A stretch of DNA of 64,000 bases from Pseudodesulfovibrio thermohalotolerans (lineage in GTDB: Bacteria > Desulfobacterota > Desulfovibrionia > Desulfovibrionales > Desulfovibrionaceae), in contig NZ_CP120635.1 of assembly GCF_021353295.2 (NCBI RefSeq), positions 1,877,501 through 1,941,500 of the forward strand, in the 5' to 3' direction. The notes below the pieces were generated by a model. The model ran no database searches, was not told where the DNA came from, and saw only the letters and a program-made list of their open reading frames with translations. Position 1 is the stretch's first letter; the number at the start of each line of letters is the position of its first letter. Of this stretch, positions 27,301-35,778 are shown piece by piece. The translations under genes and the position numbers were made by a program.

Positions 27301-27870
27301 GCCCGGCAGCGTGCCCAGCAGATCCCGCAGGTAGAGGTTGGACTTCTCCTGCACCGTGGGCGTGACGTCGCCGCTCTCCCGGTCGAACTTGTAGATCGGG
27401 ATCACCCGGCGCTCGGCCACGTTGTTGGGCAGCGTCTGGCCGCTGGTGTCCGTCGCCTTGAGGGAGAGCGCCCATTTTTCCCGCTCGGCGGTGGGCTCGC
27501 CGGTGGCCGGATTGATCAGGGCCGGGTCCTGGGTGTAGCCGTAGTTGTACTTCAGCAGCTCCACATAGACGTAATCGGCTCCGCTGGTGGTGGCCGGATC
27601 ATAGGTCAGGGTCGCGCCGCTCACCTGTTCGAGATGGCCGTCGATGTAGACCACGCCCGGGGCCAGGGTCAGGACGTTGGCGGCCGCGCTGACCTCGAGG
27701 CCCATGATGATGGAGCCTTCCTTGAACAGGATGTCGGCGATCTTGCGCCGCTCCAGGTTGATGATGTCCTGCTGCTCGTTGAGTTCGGAATCCAGCAGGT
27801 CGCGATCCTGATGGTAGCGGATGCGCTTGTAGTTCTTGGTCGGGTCGAATGTCTCGCGTGAGATGCTCAT
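24322..27870 (-). CDS. Large tail fibre / host-contact protein (DUF4815-like)
   Basis: 1182 aa. The N terminus (MSISRETFDPTKNYKRIRYHQDRDLLDSELNEQ) resembles DUF4815-type tail proteins. The middle holds a fibronectin-type-III-like stretch (YFYLVTAYNATGETAFNAAAV, then WLPVSGATGYRVYRA) and an IPT/TIG-like stretch (ITPNLGRRGQTGIAVTGINF). The C-terminal third contains beta-rich segments similar to carbohydrate-binding or fibre tips. Its place at the distal end of the tail genes, after baseplate and adapter genes, supports a receptor-binding role. Confidence 0.7.
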   Translation of the reverse strand: MSISRETFDPTKNYKRIRYHQDRDLLDSELNEQQDIINLERRKIADILFKEGSIIMGLEVSAAANVLTLAPGVVYIDGHLEQVSGATLTYDPATTSGADYVYVELLKYNYGYTQDPALINPATGEPTAEREKWALSLKATDTSGQTLPNNVAERRVIPIYKFDRESGDVTPTVQEKSNLYLRDLLGTLPGSRITVSSITEDQLSFAAAEGLNSLIQNLAERTFDQAGSYLVRGFDTFIGGVDDDSVEAITNAGRAYIQGFRHQRDLPTSTLVPKSIATKSVRGEQKTFDINKHRYPVNSTPLKETTQVEAIVEITRNVTRGSVGGGEDLLDPNPVVDILEVSQGATIFQEGVDWQQSGNHVDWLGSGNEPAIGTTYTVRWTYTKQMVKGTDYVDSGWFGQANHPAAGNYFYLVTAYNATGETAFNAAAVIARATAAGEMNKLSWLPVSGATGYRVYRAATNGARTDYKRLMELGSEALSYVDDGVEEIGTVSPPATNTAGLTMSPVQLELGNLNVINFGRGSLGDQPVNGSNCSLDYDYYLGRRDIVYATTTEIKRLEGAPADFPKLPIVPENALGLCSIDCPPNSTDMEIRNFGLTRITMDQIHDIIQDVEDLKYNDAQYQMNNELQNRDAQTKKGIYSDDFSNTAQSDIYHAEWDARVNEIARFVAPDRIPHSTVLSVDQAGSVATFFGSLALLPGNETVLVEQNDWSEERNINPYAVFDKPPAMLQITPNLGRRGQTGIAVTGINFTPSKSGIVLRCDGQVMASNLISDEAGRVSASFTIPTNARNGNRIVEMADGVYSARASLQINDPLVITRIERIIENRIIRVPVVQVVWRTQTIFVPRDPLAQTFSFTQNQVISSIGLQFTARDPSIPVTVQIRGVTTGLPNGVVFAEKVLAPNEISLSGETRIRFDDPFYAEANTSYSVVLLTNSTNYKVRTATLGKMGRWGIITRQTYMEGVLLESSNAETWTPLNGSDLAMKIYGYNFQSEGMIRFQPITGVQFSDINLDEYSAIPQGTGLDWEYSTDGGVTWDAMVPAEEERLPNLATRVQIRVRLSSSLSNDTPAINFRDVNLVGYLNKTTGAYLTRENELTQGVESTKAYVQMQIPSGTTLQWFASNDGGLTWEAMTIQDTRPIDENWTEYTLVRTFTDNTGNKVRYKAEMTGTPLIYPRIHSLGATLS

Positions 27871-27885
27871 GTTTGAATCCTCCAG

Positions 27886-28419
27886 TTAGATCTTGATGAT
27901 CCCGACCAGCTCCACGCGGGTGTCGGAAATCTTGTTGAAGTCGGGAATGTTCTTCACCTCGTACAGGTAGCCCGGGTGCACCACCTCACCGGTCGGGTTG
28001 GTGTCCTGATGGAACACGCCGCCCATGGCGAGATCCCCGGTGACGCTTTGCACGTACTGCACGTCGCCGCCGAAGAAGCCGTATTCGCGGATGGTGATGC
28101 CGTTGGCCTCGGCCTCGTCGAAGCGGAAGAAGACACCGATGGTGTTGGTCTCCTCGCCGGTTTCGAGATAGCGCACGCCGTTGACCAGCAGCGCCCCTTC
28201 AGCGTCCTCCTTGAGGAAGGTCCGCTTGTAGTAGCGCTTGCGGGCGCGTTCGTTTCTGAGCCCGGTCTGGCCGATATCCGGCGCGGGTGGATTCTGCGGG
28301 TCGTTGAAGCTGGCATCCCCGTCGCCGATGGCGCAGTGGGTGATGCCGTCCACGGCCTGGCCGAGGAGGAGTTTGGCCGTCAGTATCCGGCCGGTTTTGA
28401 CGATGAGTCCCAGTGCCAT
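27886..28419 (-). CDS. Tail-fibre-associated protein
   Basis: 177 aa. It starts MALGLIVKTGRILTAKLLLGQ and contains THCAIGDGDASFNDPQNPPAP and YGFFGGDVQYVQS blocks, resembling the N-terminal part of tail-collar or fibre-adapter proteins of contractile phages. It lies just upstream of the large fibre gene, within the baseplate-to-fibre stretch. A fibre-adapter role is the best inference. Confidence 0.6.
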   Translation of the reverse strand: MALGLIVKTGRILTAKLLLGQAVDGITHCAIGDGDASFNDPQNPPAPDIGQTGLRNERARKRYYKRTFLKEDAEGALLVNGVRYLETGEETNTIGVFFRFDEAEANGITIREYGFFGGDVQYVQSVTGDLAMGGVFHQDTNPTGEVVHPGYLYEVKNIPDFNKISDTRVELVGIIKI

Positions 28420-28431
28420 TGCTGTTCTCCT

Positions 28432-28935
28432 TTAAGTCTGAATTTCGTGGTCTTGATCGATGAGCACCGCGAACAGGATCTGGCGCGTGTCGGCCAGCAG
28501 CCCGGCCGGGATCGCGATGCGCTGAACGGTGTCGGATAGACTGATGTGTGCGCCGGATGTCCGGACGCTGGTGTCGATGCTCCGCAGCCAGGGGCGCGTC
28601 ACCCGCACCGCCGCGTCGGCATCGACGCCCAGACGGCCATGGACGACGAGCCACAGGTCGGCGCTCCGGTTCAGGCGGTTGTGGACTGCCTGGCCGGTGG
28701 CGAGCAGCCTGGTGATTTCGGCAAACACGACAGCCTGAATCCGCGCCAGCACATTGACGGGCTGATGAATACGGCACGCCGCATCCACCTCAGCTTCGAA
28801 AGCGCAAACCACCCGGTTGGCGGTATCCGTATCCACCAGGATTGAGCCCAGGAGCACTTGACGTGTGTCCAGGTCGCTTGCCCAAGGCCGGGTCACCCTT
28901 GCGGAAATATCGATATCAATCGTGATGCCAGCCAT
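28432..28935 (-). CDS. Tail protein with internal repeats
   Basis: 167 aa, not recognised as a family. Two segments, ARVTRPWASDLDTRQVL near the start and VRVTRPWLRSIDTSVRT after the middle, share a V-T-R-P-W ... D-T core. A third, LADTRQILFAVLIDQD, echoes LDTRQVLLGSILVDTD. The protein is therefore probably a short duplicated beta-rich unit. It lies among the baseplate and fibre genes. Confidence 0.55.
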   Translation of the reverse strand: MAGITIDIDISARVTRPWASDLDTRQVLLGSILVDTDTANRVVCAFEAEVDAACRIHQPVNVLARIQAVVFAEITRLLATGQAVHNRLNRSADLWLVVHGRLGVDADAAVRVTRPWLRSIDTSVRTSGAHISLSDTVQRIAIPAGLLADTRQILFAVLIDQDHEIQT

Positions 28936-28945
28936 CTATGCGCCT

Positions 28946-29539
28946 TTAGAGAATCGGGTTTTCCGTGCCGGTCAGGCGCAGCTTGATGTCGAGTTTGTTT
29001 TGCACTGGGGTGCCCGGGAGCACGGTGCAGCGCCGCCAGAAAGACAACGTCTGCTGAAATGCCTTATCACCGAGGTTGAGCGGTGCGCCCTGGGTGGCGG
29101 TATCGAGTTCGGTTTGGGTCAGGGCCAGGCGGTACCAGACCGATTCGTCGGTGCCGGTCTCATCGATGGGATCGAGCACCAGCCCGGTGTAGTCGTAGCC
29201 GGAATAGACGGTCGTCCCTGCGTCGTGCGCGGCCGGAGCGGTGTTGGCAACGCCTCGCTGCACGGTGAGATTGACGGTGCCGCAGCCGCTTTCGACGAGC
29301 ATCTGCTCGCCGTCGATGATGATGAGTTCGCCGTCGTCAAAGCGCGGTTCGGCCAGGACGATGGAGGTCTGCGCCGCGTCAATGGCCGTAAGGAGGCTCG
29401 TCTGCTCGTTGGCGACGTAGAGCTGCCGATCCTTGATGTCGCCGTCGGTGCCGTTGTAGCTCTCGGCCTCGGGGCGGCTGAAATCCCCCTCGGAAATCTG
29501 CTGAGTCAGCGCTTCGTCAAGATAGAGGTGAATCGCCAT
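28946..29539 (-). CDS. Baseplate/fibre region protein
   Basis: 197 aa of beta-rich sequence. An Ig-like or adapter segment includes DDGELIIIDGEQMLVESGCGTVNLTV and a VYSGYDYTGL strand. It sits between the gpI-like protein and the internally repeated gene, in the stretch leading to the fibres, so an adapter or collar role is likely but not proved by sequence. Confidence 0.55.
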   Translation of the reverse strand: MAIHLYLDEALTQQISEGDFSRPEAESYNGTDGDIKDRQLYVANEQTSLLTAIDAAQTSIVLAEPRFDDGELIIIDGEQMLVESGCGTVNLTVQRGVANTAPAAHDAGTTVYSGYDYTGLVLDPIDETGTDESVWYRLALTQTELDTATQGAPLNLGDKAFQQTLSFWRRCTVLPGTPVQNKLDIKLRLTGTENPIL

Positions 29540-29549
29540 GGGTTCTCCT

Positions 29550-31124
29550 TCAGGTGGGCCACTGGGTGGCGCGATAATTATTGGTGGCGGCCTCGAACCC
29601 GGCCTGCGTGGGCGCGTGCAGGTCCTGCTGACGGAACAGCCAACGGTAGGACGGCCGCGACCAGCGGAATCCGGCCTGGTTGAGGCGCATGCGGCTGACG
29701 CGCATCGGGCGGGTCCGATCCACGGAGAGGCGCAGGCCGGTGGTGTTGAGCGGGCTCGCGCCCAGCTTCATGGTCTCTACCCGATGGCGCTGGAGAGAAC
29801 CTGTGTCCACGTAGATCTCAAGCGAGGCCCGTTCGCCGGTCAGATTCGCATTGCTCAGATACCGGGTGTTCAGGGTGTTCGCGTTGAGCCGGAACACAGG
29901 CCCTCTCCGCCGCCATCGGTCGATCCGGTCGACGGCCAGGGTGACGTCCGCGTCGCAGCCAGCGGTGGAGGCGAGCAGCAGATTGCTGATGCCGCCCTGG
30001 TTGGTGGTGAGATCGAGACCTTCGTTGAGCCTGGCGCGGCCAAGCTGGAAACAGAGGCGGTGCCGGGATTCCAGGGGCAGGCGCAGGTCGTACTTGGCTT
30101 CCGCCCGTTCGACCGGTTCCGCCAGCGTGTCGAAGAAGAAATCCTTCTGCCGGAAGCAGTAGCGCAGCGCGGTCTCGCCATGGGTCAGCGGCTTGCGGTT
30201 GAGATGGCTCTCGCCCAGCCCGAAGCCGCTTTCCAGCACATCCCCTTCGAAGTCGCGGCCGGTGTAGATGGGCGTGCAGAAGGAAACCCGATCTTCGCCG
30301 ACGCGGGTGTGCGGCAACCGCCAGTCGTTGAGGGCCTTGTGGTTCAGACGCATCCGGTTCTGGCGGCCGTGAAAACGGGAGACCTTCACGGCGGCCCGGT
30401 CGATCTCCGGAATCATCTCCGTGGTGCTGGTGAGCTGCAGCAGCTCCCAGGCCCTCTGCTTGTTGGTCAGGTGACGACAGGAACCGAGCGAGGAACGTCC
30501 GAGGACGAAGGTTTCGTCGAGGAACGCCAGCACGATCCGGCGCACGGCGTTGGCATGCCCGAAGTCGAGCATCGCGCCGCCTTCGATCCATTCGAGCAGG
30601 AACTGGAGCCAGAAACAGCGCGTGCCCGCCGGGTGGTGAAACACCAGGGCGTCGCGCAGCCCCTCAGTTTGGTTGAGACACAGCACGCGAAACACGCCGA
30701 GGCTGAACACCAGCCCGGGCAGCTTGGCTTTGCTGAGTCTGGAGCGGGCATTGAGACGCAGAGCCGAGCGGAAGGTCTCCTGCAGTTCCCCCTGCCAACC
30801 GAGCGCGTTGAAGTCGCGTTCGATGGCCGGAATGGTGCCCTTGCGGCGATAGATTTCGACCGCCTCCCGCACGCGGCGGCGCTGGCAGTCCGGCGAACAG
30901 GTGCCGTCCACTTCGAGGCCGACCAGTCTCGCCAGCAGCGGCAGGAAGCGCTCGTCGCAGTGATCGACGTCGAAAATGGTCGGGAAGTCGTCGATGGCCT
31001 GCTTGAGCTCGTCGAGCGTTCCGGCGGGAAGGCTCAGAAAGGTGCGCAGGTCACCGGCCTCGTCGTTGTGCTCGTAAAGCGGCGGCAGCAGGCCGAGCAG
31101 ATTGTCCTTGAACCAATCCGACAT
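29550..31124 (-). CDS. gpI-like baseplate/tail protein
   Basis: About 524 aa. The N-terminal part (LPPLYEHNDEAGDLRTFLSLPAGTLDELKQAIDDFPTIFDVDHCDERFLPLLARLVGL) is typical of P2 gpI-like tail proteins that link baseplate and fibre. The C-terminal half has repeated beta strands of unclear homology. The ATG at 31124 overlaps the baseplate J stop by 1 base; a TTG three bases upstream is also in frame. It follows gene J, as in P2-type phages. Confidence 0.75.
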   Translation of the reverse strand: MSDWFKDNLLGLLPPLYEHNDEAGDLRTFLSLPAGTLDELKQAIDDFPTIFDVDHCDERFLPLLARLVGLEVDGTCSPDCQRRRVREAVEIYRRKGTIPAIERDFNALGWQGELQETFRSALRLNARSRLSKAKLPGLVFSLGVFRVLCLNQTEGLRDALVFHHPAGTRCFWLQFLLEWIEGGAMLDFGHANAVRRIVLAFLDETFVLGRSSLGSCRHLTNKQRAWELLQLTSTTEMIPEIDRAAVKVSRFHGRQNRMRLNHKALNDWRLPHTRVGEDRVSFCTPIYTGRDFEGDVLESGFGLGESHLNRKPLTHGETALRYCFRQKDFFFDTLAEPVERAEAKYDLRLPLESRHRLCFQLGRARLNEGLDLTTNQGGISNLLLASTAGCDADVTLAVDRIDRWRRRGPVFRLNANTLNTRYLSNANLTGERASLEIYVDTGSLQRHRVETMKLGASPLNTTGLRLSVDRTRPMRVSRMRLNQAGFRWSRPSYRWLFRQQDLHAPTQAGFEAATNNYRATQWPT

Positions 31125-32533
31125 CAACCGGCCCTCCGCAGATCGAGGTTGACACTGCCGAGGACCGGGATTTCGCCGTGGCGCAGCTCGATGTCCTGCT
31201 GCGGTGCGTAGAGGTGCATGTGGCTGACGCCGCGCACGCCGTCGATCAGGGCCACCAGGTCGGAGAAGTGAATGGTCTGCCCGAAGGAGACCCGGTCGAA
31301 AGAAAAGAAATCGGTGAGCGCGGCTTCGATACGGCTGCGCACGTTTTCCAGTGGTTCACCGGGCCAGACGTAGACCTCGGCGTCGATGGAAACGGGGCGG
31401 TAGATCGGATCGAACAGATTGATCTCGACCGTGATGACCTTGCGGCGTTCGAGAAACTCGGCGAGGTCCCGCTTGAGCAGCGCCGAGGGCATTCCGCCGC
31501 CGTTGGGGGCGATGGCCAGTTGGACGTTGTAATAGCGGATGTTCTGGCAGGCATTGGTGTCGAGCACCTTGGCCTTGGCGACGCCGGGGTAACCTTCGGC
31601 GAGGGCCTGATAATCCTCCAGGGTGACGGCCTTCCAGAGACTGCGCAGCTCCGCCGGTGCCTGTCGGCGGGCGTGTTCGAGGGCTTCCCGCGAAGCGCCG
31701 CCGGTGGCGGGAACCGGGTTGGTGACGGTCAGGGAAACCTGGCCGCCGTCGAGGTAGACCGGGCTCAGCAGTTGGGTGATCCGGTTCGGACCGAGATTGC
31801 CCTGGTCCCCGATGGTCTGCAGATAGCTGACGGTGATGGCGCTTTCCTGAGCGGGTACAGCGCCGCTTTGCCCGTCGCCGAAAATCAGGGTGGAGATGTC
31901 GAGGGCGTCCAGGTCGGCCATGAAATGACGGCTGTCGGCCAGGCTGTCCTGGAAATGATCGACCTCGCTCCAGGCGTCGTCCCCCACCGTGACGGTGATG
32001 GTGCCCTGGGCGATGACGTCGCCGGTCAGGCGGATGCGCTGGAATGGCAGCCCCGTGGAAGTGAAGGTCTCGGTGCGACGCACGCCTTGACGGGCCGGGA
32101 TGTCCACCGAGAGCACGCCTCGCGGGATCAGACCGTCCTCGACCGTCTCGAAATCCGCCTCGCCGTCATTCAGCAAGGCGCGGCAGGCCGTCCCCGCCGG
32201 AATGGTCAGATCCTTGCCGAGCGGGGCGGAGAGCCGAAAACGCAGCGTGGTGGTGGAGGCCACCGGCGAATCCAGCCGGTAGCCGATGAGTTTGCAGAGG
32301 TTGATGACGTTCTGGCGCTGGCGGGCCGTGGGCAGAAAGGCCTCCGCCGCCTGGGCGTCCAGGTAGTAGGCCAGCATGTCTCCCACGCCGCAGAACAGAT
32401 CGAGCAGGACGACGCCGAGATCGGAGTGGTTGAAATCGGTCCAGCGGTCGGTGAGCTGCGGGATCTTCGCCAGCAGCTCCTGGCGGATCGATTCGTAATC
32501 CTTGTTGATGTATCCGATGCTTGCGCGGCCCAT
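31124..32533 (-). CDS. Baseplate J-like protein
   Basis: 469 aa. It resembles phage baseplate J / gp47-type proteins, with the N-terminal INKDYESIRQELLAKIPQLTDRWTDFNHSDLGVVLLDLFCGVGDMLAYYLD block and downstream beta-rich repeats. J proteins form the wedge around the hub. The start lies about 55 bases downstream of promoter-like element P1, and a hairpin lies in the leader between them. Confidence 0.85.
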   Translation of the reverse strand: MGRASIGYINKDYESIRQELLAKIPQLTDRWTDFNHSDLGVVLLDLFCGVGDMLAYYLDAQAAEAFLPTARQRQNVINLCKLIGYRLDSPVASTTTLRFRLSAPLGKDLTIPAGTACRALLNDGEADFETVEDGLIPRGVLSVDIPARQGVRRTETFTSTGLPFQRIRLTGDVIAQGTITVTVGDDAWSEVDHFQDSLADSRHFMADLDALDISTLIFGDGQSGAVPAQESAITVSYLQTIGDQGNLGPNRITQLLSPVYLDGGQVSLTVTNPVPATGGASREALEHARRQAPAELRSLWKAVTLEDYQALAEGYPGVAKAKVLDTNACQNIRYYNVQLAIAPNGGGMPSALLKRDLAEFLERRKVITVEINLFDPIYRPVSIDAEVYVWPGEPLENVRSRIEAALTDFFSFDRVSFGQTIHFSDLVALIDGVRGVSHMHLYAPQQDIELRHGEIPVLGSVNLDLRRAG

Positions 32534-32558
32534 GGTCTCTCCGGTTTTCGGCGGTTAT

Positions 32559-32581
32559 GCGAGAGCGCCTGATGCTCTCGC
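32559..32581 (-). other. Leader hairpin after promoter-like element P1
   Basis: An 8-base stem (GCGAGAGC at 32559-32566 with GCTCTCGC at 32574-32581) encloses a 7-base loop. It lies almost at the expected transcript start (about 32584), a position where hairpins can protect mRNA ends. It may also influence the start of the J gene downstream. Confidence 0.45.
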
Positions 32582-32587
32582 CACGCC

Positions 32588-32623
32588 GGTTACTTACCGG
32601 AAGGGACCTGGATGTGTCGGAGG
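32588..32623 (-). promoter_or_regulatory. Late-promoter-like element P1
   Basis: Reading the minus strand, CCGACA (-35-like) and TAAGTA (-10-like) are separated by 18 bases, inside a 36-base element found five times in this phage. The TTCCGGTAAGTAA core around the -10 is the most conserved part. It lies at the head of the J-to-fibre block, with transcription expected to start near 32584. Confidence 0.65.
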
Positions 32624-32632
32624 CGGGATGCC

Positions 32633-33550
32633 TCAGAGCGGGCCGCGCAGTTGCCAGACGGGATTGGGCTGCCCGGAGGTGTTGTTGAGGTAGTGGGATT
32701 CCTTCTTGCCCTCGAAATAGAACAGGCCGATGCGACCAGACTCCGACGTGGTGATCCGGTGAACGGTGCCAGCGGCGTTGTCTTCCGCCTGGCTCTGGGT
32801 GTTGAAGCCCAGACCGCTCGCAGCCAGATAGAGGGCATGCTCGGCCTGGGGCGCTTCCGTTTCAGGCGCTCCCTCGAAGACCAGATAATGGCCGTGATTG
32901 TCACCCGGATCGCTAACGATCCATTTGCCGTTGCGGTCCTGAAAGGCTCCCTCGATGTAGGCGATCTCGTATTCTCCGGCTGGCCAGATGAAGGAATCGT
33001 CCGGATCGGGACTCATTTCGGCCGCGTCGAACCAGAACAGATTGAACAGCGAGCGCACGTCCGGTGACAGGCGCACGCTGCGCACCGGCGGCGGTTCCGG
33101 CTCGGGTTCCGGTTGGGGATAGCTGGGCGCGGGATTGTTCGGGTCTTCTCTGTAGAAGGGATAGACCAGGTTGCCGTCCACCTGGCTCTGGATCACCCGG
33201 TAGGCGATATGTACCAGCAGCAGGTTGCCGTCGATGTTCAGCGGCCGGTCGTCGAAGCGCACCTCCGTGATGATCACCCGCTTTTCCCAGCGCTTGATAG
33301 CGTCGATCACGTAATGACGCAGCAAGCCCTTGAGCACCTCGTCGTTCTGTTCGAACACCAGATCCTTCAGCCTGGAGCCGAACTCCGGATTCATGAACCG
33401 TTCGCCGATCCGGGTGCCGAGGATCTGCAGGATGCTTTCGCGGATGTGCTCGTGCTCCCGCGAGGTGGCGGTCGAGACCTGGGTGCCGCCGGATACCGAC
33501 TGAAACCGGAACGGGTAACGCAGCCCCTTGCCGAGAAAGTCGTAGCTCAT
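32633..33550 (-). CDS. gp25/gpW-like baseplate wedge protein with C-terminal extension
   Basis: About 305 aa. The N-terminal domain (to about 125) has the gp25/W fold: REHEHIRESILQILGTRIGERFMNPEFGSRLKDLVFEQ. A proline- and glutamate-rich linker then leads to a C-terminal domain that is not recognised. The start at 33550 follows the upstream stop by a TGATG overlap. The extension is longer than standalone gp25. Confidence 0.82.
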   Translation of the reverse strand: MSYDFLGKGLRYPFRFQSVSGGTQVSTATSREHEHIRESILQILGTRIGERFMNPEFGSRLKDLVFEQNDEVLKGLLRHYVIDAIKRWEKRVIITEVRFDDRPLNIDGNLLLVHIAYRVIQSQVDGNLVYPFYREDPNNPAPSYPQPEPEPEPPPVRSVRLSPDVRSLFNLFWFDAAEMSPDPDDSFIWPAGEYEIAYIEGAFQDRNGKWIVSDPGDNHGHYLVFEGAPETEAPQAEHALYLAASGLGFNTQSQAEDNAAGTVHRITTSESGRIGLFYFEGKKESHYLNNTSGQPNPVWQLRGPL

Positions 33551-34440
33551 CAGGTACGCTCCTCGCAGTCGAGGCCGCACTGTCCCGAGCAGCCATTTTC
33601 CGGTGCGCCGTCGTCGATGGCTTCTCCCTGGAACCGGACCACCAGATCTAGACCGCTCTTGAGTCCCAGATGGATGGTTCCGTCCGCCTCGATCAGTCCG
33701 CCGTGGACGGACTGGCCGCACTGGAATCCCTTGGCTCCGCCGGAGAGCAGACGGACAGCGATGGTTTCGCCGATGCCCTCGATGCGGCCGATGCCGATGA
33801 TGTCGATAGGACCGGACGGGTTGATCAGGGTGATGAACCGCTCCCGGTGATCGACGTCGAGGCGGATGCCCTCGGGCAGAACCACCGCGAAGCGTTCCGC
33901 GCCCATGGCGGTCGGATCGATCCCGGCAGGCAGTCCGCTGATACCGGCTGCCTCCTGGGTCGAACGCAGATAGGACTCGACCAGGGTGTAAAGGCGTCCC
34001 GGGGCGACCTCGACGGCCGTGCCGGGTCCGGGGGTGATGACCTGCTGTTCCCCGCCGTCGATGACGCAGATTCGCTGGTCGTCCGTGGTTCGCAGGATCA
34101 TGCCGTCGGGCAAGGTGAAGAGCCGGTTGCCGTCCGGCAGATCCCGGGGTTCGGTGCCCGCAGGCAGTTCGACGAAGGGATAGAAATCGGGCTCCGGCTC
34201 GATCTGTACCTGGTCCAGATACTCCTGGGTCCTGGCCTGCTGGGCCTCAAGATAGGACTGGGCCTGGCCGCGCATCGCCTCAGAGGCGGCGTGACCGGCC
34301 TCCAGCAACGTGCGGATACCGGAAAGCTCCTCACGGATGCCGGACAGGTGATCGCAGAGCGCCCGCAGCACATACTGCTGTTCGCCGGAATCGGTCTGTT
34401 CGATGGTGGCCTGCAAGTCGGCGGGTTCTTCGGAAATCAT
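33550..34440 (-). CDS. Tail protein with coiled coil and beta-rich C-terminal domain
   Basis: About 296 aa, not recognised. The N-terminal fifth is predicted coiled coil (LSGIREELSGIRTLLEAGHAASEAMRGQAQSYLEAQQARTQEYL). The remainder is beta-rich with several GI/GG turns and a C-terminal Cys cluster (CGQ, CSGQCGLDCEE). The ATG at 34440 has GGAGG. A TTG six bases upstream is in frame but lacks support. Confidence 0.5.
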   Translation of the reverse strand: MISEEPADLQATIEQTDSGEQQYVLRALCDHLSGIREELSGIRTLLEAGHAASEAMRGQAQSYLEAQQARTQEYLDQVQIEPEPDFYPFVELPAGTEPRDLPDGNRLFTLPDGMILRTTDDQRICVIDGGEQQVITPGPGTAVEVAPGRLYTLVESYLRSTQEAAGISGLPAGIDPTAMGAERFAVVLPEGIRLDVDHRERFITLINPSGPIDIIGIGRIEGIGETIAVRLLSGGAKGFQCGQSVHGGLIEADGTIHLGLKSGLDLVVRFQGEAIDDGAPENGCSGQCGLDCEERT

Positions 34441-34452
34441 GGACAACCTCCA

Positions 34453-35463
34453 CTACATGCCGACGTTGGCGGGTTGGGATTGATAGCTCATGGCGTTGAC
34501 CGGCGTCACTGTTCCGGTCGCGCCGTCGATTTCGAACACGGTCCAGACCGTACCCGGGGCGTTGGGAACGGTGAAGGTCTGCTCACGGCCATCGCTCAGG
34601 AACACTTTCACAGTGGCTCCGGACTGCGCCAGGCCGGTGCTCGGATTGGCGTTGCGGTTGGTGTAGTCGTGGACCGCGTAACGGTAGACGCCGGGGATGA
34701 GCCGATGGATGGTGATGGTCTCTGGCCCGTAGGAACTGGTGTCGTCCACGTCCAATTCCGCCGCCTCGTTTTCGATGGTGTGGGAATAGAACACATGGAA
34801 GCGACCGCCCGATGGCGTCGGTCCGGTGAGATGGGAATCGAGATCCCGGGGGTTGAGCCCCCACTGCAACACGATGCGGGCGACCTGGCCGTCGAGTTCG
34901 GGCGAGAGAACGATCTGGATGTCGCCGGAGGTGTTGGTGTCGGCGTTCACCCAGCCATGCCAGGCGATGTATCCCGGCGCGGTGACCTCCACGTAATAGA
35001 ACCCCTCGGGCACGGTCAGCTCGAACCCGCCATAGGCGTTGGCGAAGGTCTGGAACGCCGCCGGGCCGGTTTCCGAGCGGCGGAATTCGATCAGCGCGTT
35101 GCCGACGCCGCTGGTGTTGAGGGCGTTGACCACAGTGCCGCTGAGGAAGACCGATGCTCCGCTGGCAAAGTCCGGGTGGTCGGCGAACCAGGACGGATCG
35201 CGGACCTCCACCAGAACATGGCGGAGGCTGTCCCGGGCCGAAGACCGCCAAACCATGAGCACGGCGTTGCCGATGGTCCAGCCGCAGCGAATGACGCCAT
35301 CCTGCCCGATCTCCGCGACCTCCGGATTGCTGGAGGCAAAGACCGGGGCGTCCACGTCGCCGCGCAGGGAGAGCGGAACCCTTTGCTCGAACTCGCCAGC
35401 GGAGAGGCGGATGGAGCGAGGCTGAACCTCCCAGTGGTTATAGGCTGACGCGGTATCGGTCAT
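34453..35463 (-). CDS. Ig-like tail decoration protein with DUF2135/YfaP-like domain
   Basis: About 336 aa. The N-terminal 85 residues are paralogous to the next gene upstream (HWEVQPRSIRLSAGEFEQRVPLSLRG, then VFASSNPEVAEIGQDG). A carboxypeptidase-regulatory-like stretch follows (SGTVVNALNTSGVGNALIEFRRSETG). The C-terminal part (VLQWGLNPRDLDSHLTGPT and SYGPETITIHRLIPGVYRYAVHDYTN) resembles DUF2135/YfaP. Such beta-rich decorations often sit on baseplates or tails. Confidence 0.6.
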   Translation of the reverse strand: MTDTASAYNHWEVQPRSIRLSAGEFEQRVPLSLRGDVDAPVFASSNPEVAEIGQDGVIRCGWTIGNAVLMVWRSSARDSLRHVLVEVRDPSWFADHPDFASGASVFLSGTVVNALNTSGVGNALIEFRRSETGPAAFQTFANAYGGFELTVPEGFYYVEVTAPGYIAWHGWVNADTNTSGDIQIVLSPELDGQVARIVLQWGLNPRDLDSHLTGPTPSGGRFHVFYSHTIENEAAELDVDDTSSYGPETITIHRLIPGVYRYAVHDYTNRNANPSTGLAQSGATVKVFLSDGREQTFTVPNAPGTVWTVFEIDGATGTVTPVNAMSYQSQPANVGM

Positions 35464-35768
35464 GAAGGAACCTCCACCGGTGCGGAGACGCCGCCGCCAT
35501 AGACCTCGACCTGGACGTGACGCAGGCTGAGCCGCTCGGCAGAATCCCAGACCAGGATCATGGCCGCCCCGGGAACGAAGCCGCACTCTACATTGCCGTC
35601 CTCATCGACACTGGCCACGTCGGGATTGGACGATTCGAACACCGGCGCTTCGGGTAGACCACGGATCGAGAGCGGAATGCGCTGGACGAATGGGGATCGC
35701 GAGACCCGGATCAGTTTCGGGAAAACATCCCAGTAGTGCGGTTCCTGCGGCTGTTCAAGATTGTTCAT
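35460..35768 (-). CDS. Short Ig-like tail protein, paralogue of the neighbouring gene
   Basis: 102 aa. Segments HYWDVFPKLIRVSRSPFVQRIPLSIRG, VFESSNPDVASVDEDG and AERLSLRHVQVEV match the N-terminal domain of the following gene almost piece by piece. It is a single copy of that domain. The genes overlap by 4 bases, consistent with a local duplication. Confidence 0.7.
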   Translation of the reverse strand: MNNLEQPQEPHYWDVFPKLIRVSRSPFVQRIPLSIRGLPEAPVFESSNPDVASVDEDGNVECGFVPGAAMILVWDSAERLSLRHVQVEVYGGGVSAPVEVPS

Positions 35769-35778
35769 GGCGTCCCCC

